From the NCBI RefSeq assembly GCF_041154485.1, contig NZ_AP028669.1, positions 3,596,001 through 3,660,000 on the forward strand: DNA of 64,000 bases, given 5' to 3'. The translations under genes were made by a program, and so were the position numbers. The notes beneath the pieces are model-generated. The model worked only from the letters and a program-made list of their open reading frames with translations. It had not been told where the DNA came from and did no database searches. Positions 61,414 to 64,000 of this stretch are shown piece by piece. Within the stretch, counting starts at the first letter, position 1, and each line of letters starts with the position of its first letter. Source of the DNA: Variovorax sp. V93 (GTDB lineage Bacteria; Pseudomonadota; Gammaproteobacteria; Burkholderiales; Burkholderiaceae_C).

Positions 61414-63249
61414 TCAGCGGCCCACGGCATAGCCCTGCATGCCGCGCGGGTTGGCGCCGGCGCGCAGCACCAGCCGGCCCTGTGCGTCATGTTCGCGGCT
61501 GCAGGCGGACATGCGGCTTTCGGACCAGGCATCGCCGACCTGCACCTGGTGGCCCATTGCGCGCAGCTGTTCGAGCGTCTCGGGGTCGAAGCGCGATTCC
61601 AGCGTCAGCGTGTTGAGCGTGGTCTGGCGCGGCCAGAAGGAGCCGGGGGCGTGCTTGACGTGCCAGGCCGGCGCATCGATGGCCTGCTGCAGGTTGAGGC
61701 CGTGCACCGCATGGCGCAGGAAGAAGCCGACCGACCACTGGTCCTGCTGGTCGCCGCCGGGTGTGCCGAACGCCATGTAGGGCTCGCCGTCGCGCAGCGC
61801 CATCGACGGCGACAGCGTGGTGCAGGGTGCGACGCGCGGCTCGAGCGAGCTGGGCAGCCCCTCGTCGAGCCAGCTCATCTGCAGCCGCGTGTTGAGCGCA
61901 AAGCCCAGCGCCGGAATCGCGGGGCTCGAGGACAGCCATCCGCCCGAAGGCGTGGCCGCGACCATGTTGCCGTGCCGGTCGATCACGTCGATGTGGCAGG
62001 TGTCGCCCACGAAGATCTCGCGCTCCGCCCATTCGGCGACCGGCGGCAGCGCGGCGAAGGTGGGCTCGCCGACGCCGAAGCGCGTGTCGGCCGTGCGCAG
62101 GGTCCGCGCACTCACGTCCAGGTCGGGCAGGCGCGGCGCAAGGCCGAGCGGCTCGCCGGGCCGCAGCGCGTCGGACGCGCGCTCTGGATCGACCATGGCC
62201 CAGCGTTCGCGCAGGTAGGCATCCGACAGCAGCGCCTGCTGCGCATCGGCGCGCGCGCCGGACGCCGCGCCATACCACGCCAGCCGGTCGGCCAAGGCCA
62301 GCTTGGCGGCTTCGGTGATGCGGTGCACGAAGCCCGCCGTGCCGGGCAGGTGATGCTCGAGCCCCGCGTGGCGCAGCATGCCGATCTGCTGCAGGAACGC
62401 CGGCCCCTGGCTCCAGAAGCCGCACTTCGCGACCGTGTAGCGGCCGAATTGCGCCGTGAGTGGCGCCTCGGTGGCAACGCGCCACGCGGCCATGTCCTCG
62501 TAGCGCAGCAGGCCGGCATGCGCCTCGCCGCTGCTGTCGCGCACGGCCGTGCCGCGGCAGTAGCTGTCGATCTCGCGCGCCACGAAGCCCTGCTGCCAGA
62601 TGCGGATTGCCGCATCGATCACGCCGGTGCGGCCGCTGCCTTCGCGCTCGGCGGTCTCGACGATGCGGCTGTAGGTGGCGGCCAGCGCCGGCAGCCGGAA
62701 CAGCGAACCGGGCTGCGGCAGCTTGCCTCCAGGCAGCCACACCTCGGCCGACGAATGCCAGTGTTCGAGGAACAGGCCGCGCACCGCAAGAATGGCCTCG
62801 GCGGCGCGCGACACCAGCGGAAAGCCATCGCGCGCATAGCCGATCGCCGGTGCCAGCACCCCGGCGAGCGACCAGGTGCCGTGCTCGCGCAGCATGGTGA
62901 GCCAGGCGGGGAACGCCCCCGGCACCGTGGCCGCCAGGAGGCCGATGCCCGGCACCTGTTCGAAGCCGAGCGTGCGGAATGCCGCCGCACTGGCCTCGGC
63001 CGGCGCGCAGCCCTGTCCGCGGATGGCGTGCATGCGCCGCTCGCGTTCGTTCCACAGCAGGATCGGCGCCTCGCCGCCGGGGCCGTTGAGGTGCGGCTCC
63101 ACCACCTGGAGCACGAAGCCCGCGGCCACGGCGGCGTCGAAGGCGTTGCCGCCGCGCTCGAGCACGCCCATCGCGGTCTGCGAGGCCAGCCAGTGGGTCG
63201 AGGAGGCAACGCCGAAGGTGCCGGCGATTTCAGGACGGGTCGTGAACAT
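61414..63249 (-). CDS. Gamma-glutamyltransferase family protein
   Basis: A 611-residue Ntn-hydrolase of the GGT family. The self-cleavage/nucleophile threonine is in GDTCHIDVIDRHGNMVA (about residue 417), giving a large and a small chain. GTPGGDQQDQWSVGFFL matches the small-chain glycine motif. No signal peptide is seen, so it probably stays in the cytoplasm, unlike E. coli Ggt. The true substrate may be a gamma-glutamyl compound or acyl amide. It lies 51 bases before the TctC gene and diverges from the LysR gene at 63343. Confidence 0.87.
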   Translation of the reverse strand: MFTTRPEIAGTFGVASSTHWLASQTAMGVLERGGNAFDAAVAAGFVLQVVEPHLNGPGGEAPILLWNERERRMHAIRGQGCAPAEASAAAFRTLGFEQVPGIGLLAATVPGAFPAWLTMLREHGTWSLAGVLAPAIGYARDGFPLVSRAAEAILAVRGLFLEHWHSSAEVWLPGGKLPQPGSLFRLPALAATYSRIVETAEREGSGRTGVIDAAIRIWQQGFVAREIDSYCRGTAVRDSSGEAHAGLLRYEDMAAWRVATEAPLTAQFGRYTVAKCGFWSQGPAFLQQIGMLRHAGLEHHLPGTAGFVHRITEAAKLALADRLAWYGAASGARADAQQALLSDAYLRERWAMVDPERASDALRPGEPLGLAPRLPDLDVSARTLRTADTRFGVGEPTFAALPPVAEWAEREIFVGDTCHIDVIDRHGNMVAATPSGGWLSSSPAIPALGFALNTRLQMSWLDEGLPSSLEPRVAPCTTLSPSMALRDGEPYMAFGTPGGDQQDQWSVGFFLRHAVHGLNLQQAIDAPAWHVKHAPGSFWPRQTTLNTLTLESRFDPETLEQLRAMGHQVQVGDAWSESRMSACSREHDAQGRLVLRAGANPRGMQGYAVGR

Positions 63250-63299
63250 CCGGCCGAGTGTAGAAACAACGAATAGCGGCCACTGCATATTTTCTGATG

Positions 63300-63311
63300 A
63301 ATGCATGCATT
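63300..63311. promoter_or_regulatory. 12-bp palindrome in the divergent gap
   Basis: AATGCATGCATT is a perfect palindrome in the 93-base AT-rich gap between the gamma-glutamyltransferase and LysR genes. It is a plausible LysR-type operator core for both promoters. Confidence 0.4.
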
Positions 63312-63342
63312 GATTGCTATACCTCTCGCATAGGATGGCGGC

Positions 63343-64000
63343 ATGCCGGCGCCGACACTGCAACACCTCACGCCGCGGCTCAAGCTGCGCCACTTCGCCC
63401 TTCTCGCGGAGCTCGAGCGCCAGCGCTCGGTCAGCCGCGCGGCGCAGCACCTCGGCCTGAGCCAGCCCACCGTCACGCGCGCGCTGGGCGAGATCGAGAA
63501 CATCTTCATGACGCCGCTGTTCACCCGGGGCCGGCGCGGCTTGGAGCCCACGGCCGCGGGCCTGCTGGTGCTGGCGCGGGCACGGGTTGCGCTGGCCGAT
63601 GCGCAATCGCTGGGCGAGGACCTGGCAGCGCTCGGCACGGGGCTGCAGGGGCGGCTGCGCATCGGCGTCATTCCCTTTCTTTCGGGCGTCACGCAGGACG
63701 CCATCTGGCAGCACCTGCTGGCGGTGCGGCCGCGCCTGGGCTTCATGGTCGAAGAGGCCACGACCCATGCGCTCGTCCAGGCCGTGCAGGCGCGCACGCT
63801 GGACTGCGCGATCTGCCGCTTCACGCCGGCCAGCGCCGAAGCCGGGCTGGCACAGCAGTTCCTCTACAAGCAGGAGCCGCGCCTCGTGGTGTCGCGCGCG
63901 GCCGCCCAGCGGCTGCTGCGGCGCGGACTGGACTGGGAGGCTTTCGTGTCCCTGCACTGGATCTTCCCGCCGGCGGACACGCCGATCCGCCAGATGATTC
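63343..64000 (+). CDS. LysR-family regulator (3' end outside window)
   Basis: The first 219 codons of a LysR-type regulator. HTH residues about 14-60 (LRHFALLAELERQRSVSRAAQHLGLSQPTVTRALGEIE, described in parts) and the start of the effector domain (RLRIGVIPFLSGV) are present. It stands divergent from the gamma-glutamyltransferase and TctC genes and may control them. The gene continues past the window. Confidence 0.88.
   Translation, partial: MPAPTLQHLTPRLKLRHFALLAELERQRSVSRAAQHLGLSQPTVTRALGEIENIFMTPLFTRGRRGLEPTAAGLLVLARARVALADAQSLGEDLAALGTGLQGRLRIGVIPFLSGVTQDAIWQHLLAVRPRLGFMVEEATTHALVQAVQARTLDCAICRFTPASAEAGLAQQFLYKQEPRLVVSRAAAQRLLRRGLDWEAFVSLHWIFPPADTPIRQMI

Overview
This window is a high-GC chromosomal segment from a betaproteobacterium, most likely a Comamonadaceae member close to Variovorax. 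The placement is an inference. It rests on the tpiA-secG-tRNA-Leu-nuoA-N order with a DUF2818 gene and a NUDIX gene behind nuoN, on a Bug/TctC-type binding protein, on TTG and GTG starts, and on a dispersed intergenic repeat of a kind I associate with this family. Nothing looks like a prophage, an insertion sequence, a CRISPR array or a recent foreign island.

Positions 1-18251, all minus strand: a housekeeping block. Read in the direction of transcription it runs quinone oxidoreductase, tpiA, secG, tRNA-Leu(GAG), the complete 14-gene NADH:quinone oxidoreductase operon nuoABCDEFGHIJKLMN, DUF2818, a NUDIX hydrolase and a partial DUF1178 gene. Many joints are ATGA or TGATG overlaps, which suggests translational coupling. 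Positions 18341-21330: pnp and rpsO, with a rho-independent terminator between them, hairpins in both leaders, and one copy of the dispersed repeat abutting the rpsO promoter.

Positions 21341-26236: a PLP aminotransferase, a periplasmic amino-acid-type binding protein, a small heat-shock protein, an alpha/beta hydrolase, and tsaD, which overlaps the hydrolase tail to tail.

Positions 26314-43945 are the most interesting part: a complete nitrate-assimilation island. It contains a NIT-ANTAR antiterminator (NasR type), the nitrate ABC transporter nrtABD, a pseudo-receiver/ANTAR/double-PilJ fusion protein, a nitrate/nitrite MFS transporter, a PP2C-phosphatase/Ser-Thr-kinase fusion on the opposite strand, nirB, a secreted double-PilJ protein, nirD, the assimilatory nitrate reductase, ybiB and a uroporphyrinogen-III methyltransferase that makes the siroheme precursor for NirB. 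Upstream of nrtA the DNA carries an NtrC-type site, a sigma-54 promoter, and a two-hairpin RNA with A1/G4 hexaloops whose second hairpin overlaps the 5' half of a terminator. This is the signature of ANTAR-controlled antitermination. The transporter gene narK also has a sigma-54 promoter. The island therefore appears to combine nitrogen limitation (NtrC/sigma-54) with nitrate sensing (NIT and PilJ domains, inside the cell and outside) and a phosphorylation module.

Positions 44018-48353: a spermidine/putrescine-type ABC transporter (ATPase, binding protein, two permeases) with a candidate sigma-54 promoter. Positions 48464-52977: a membrane fatty-acid hydroxylase, a lipoprotein peptidase-like protein, a BaiN/HI0933 flavoprotein, rpsU with a highly structured leader, yqeY and a second NUDIX protein. 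Positions 52990-64000: a TauE/SafE permease divergent from a LysR regulator, a deoxyribosyltransferase-like protein, DUF4242, a cupin, a truncated hemoglobin, a large LuxR-family (LAL) regulator with an N-terminal zinc ribbon, a GAF protein, a TctC binding protein, a gamma-glutamyltransferase and a divergent LysR gene cut by the window end.
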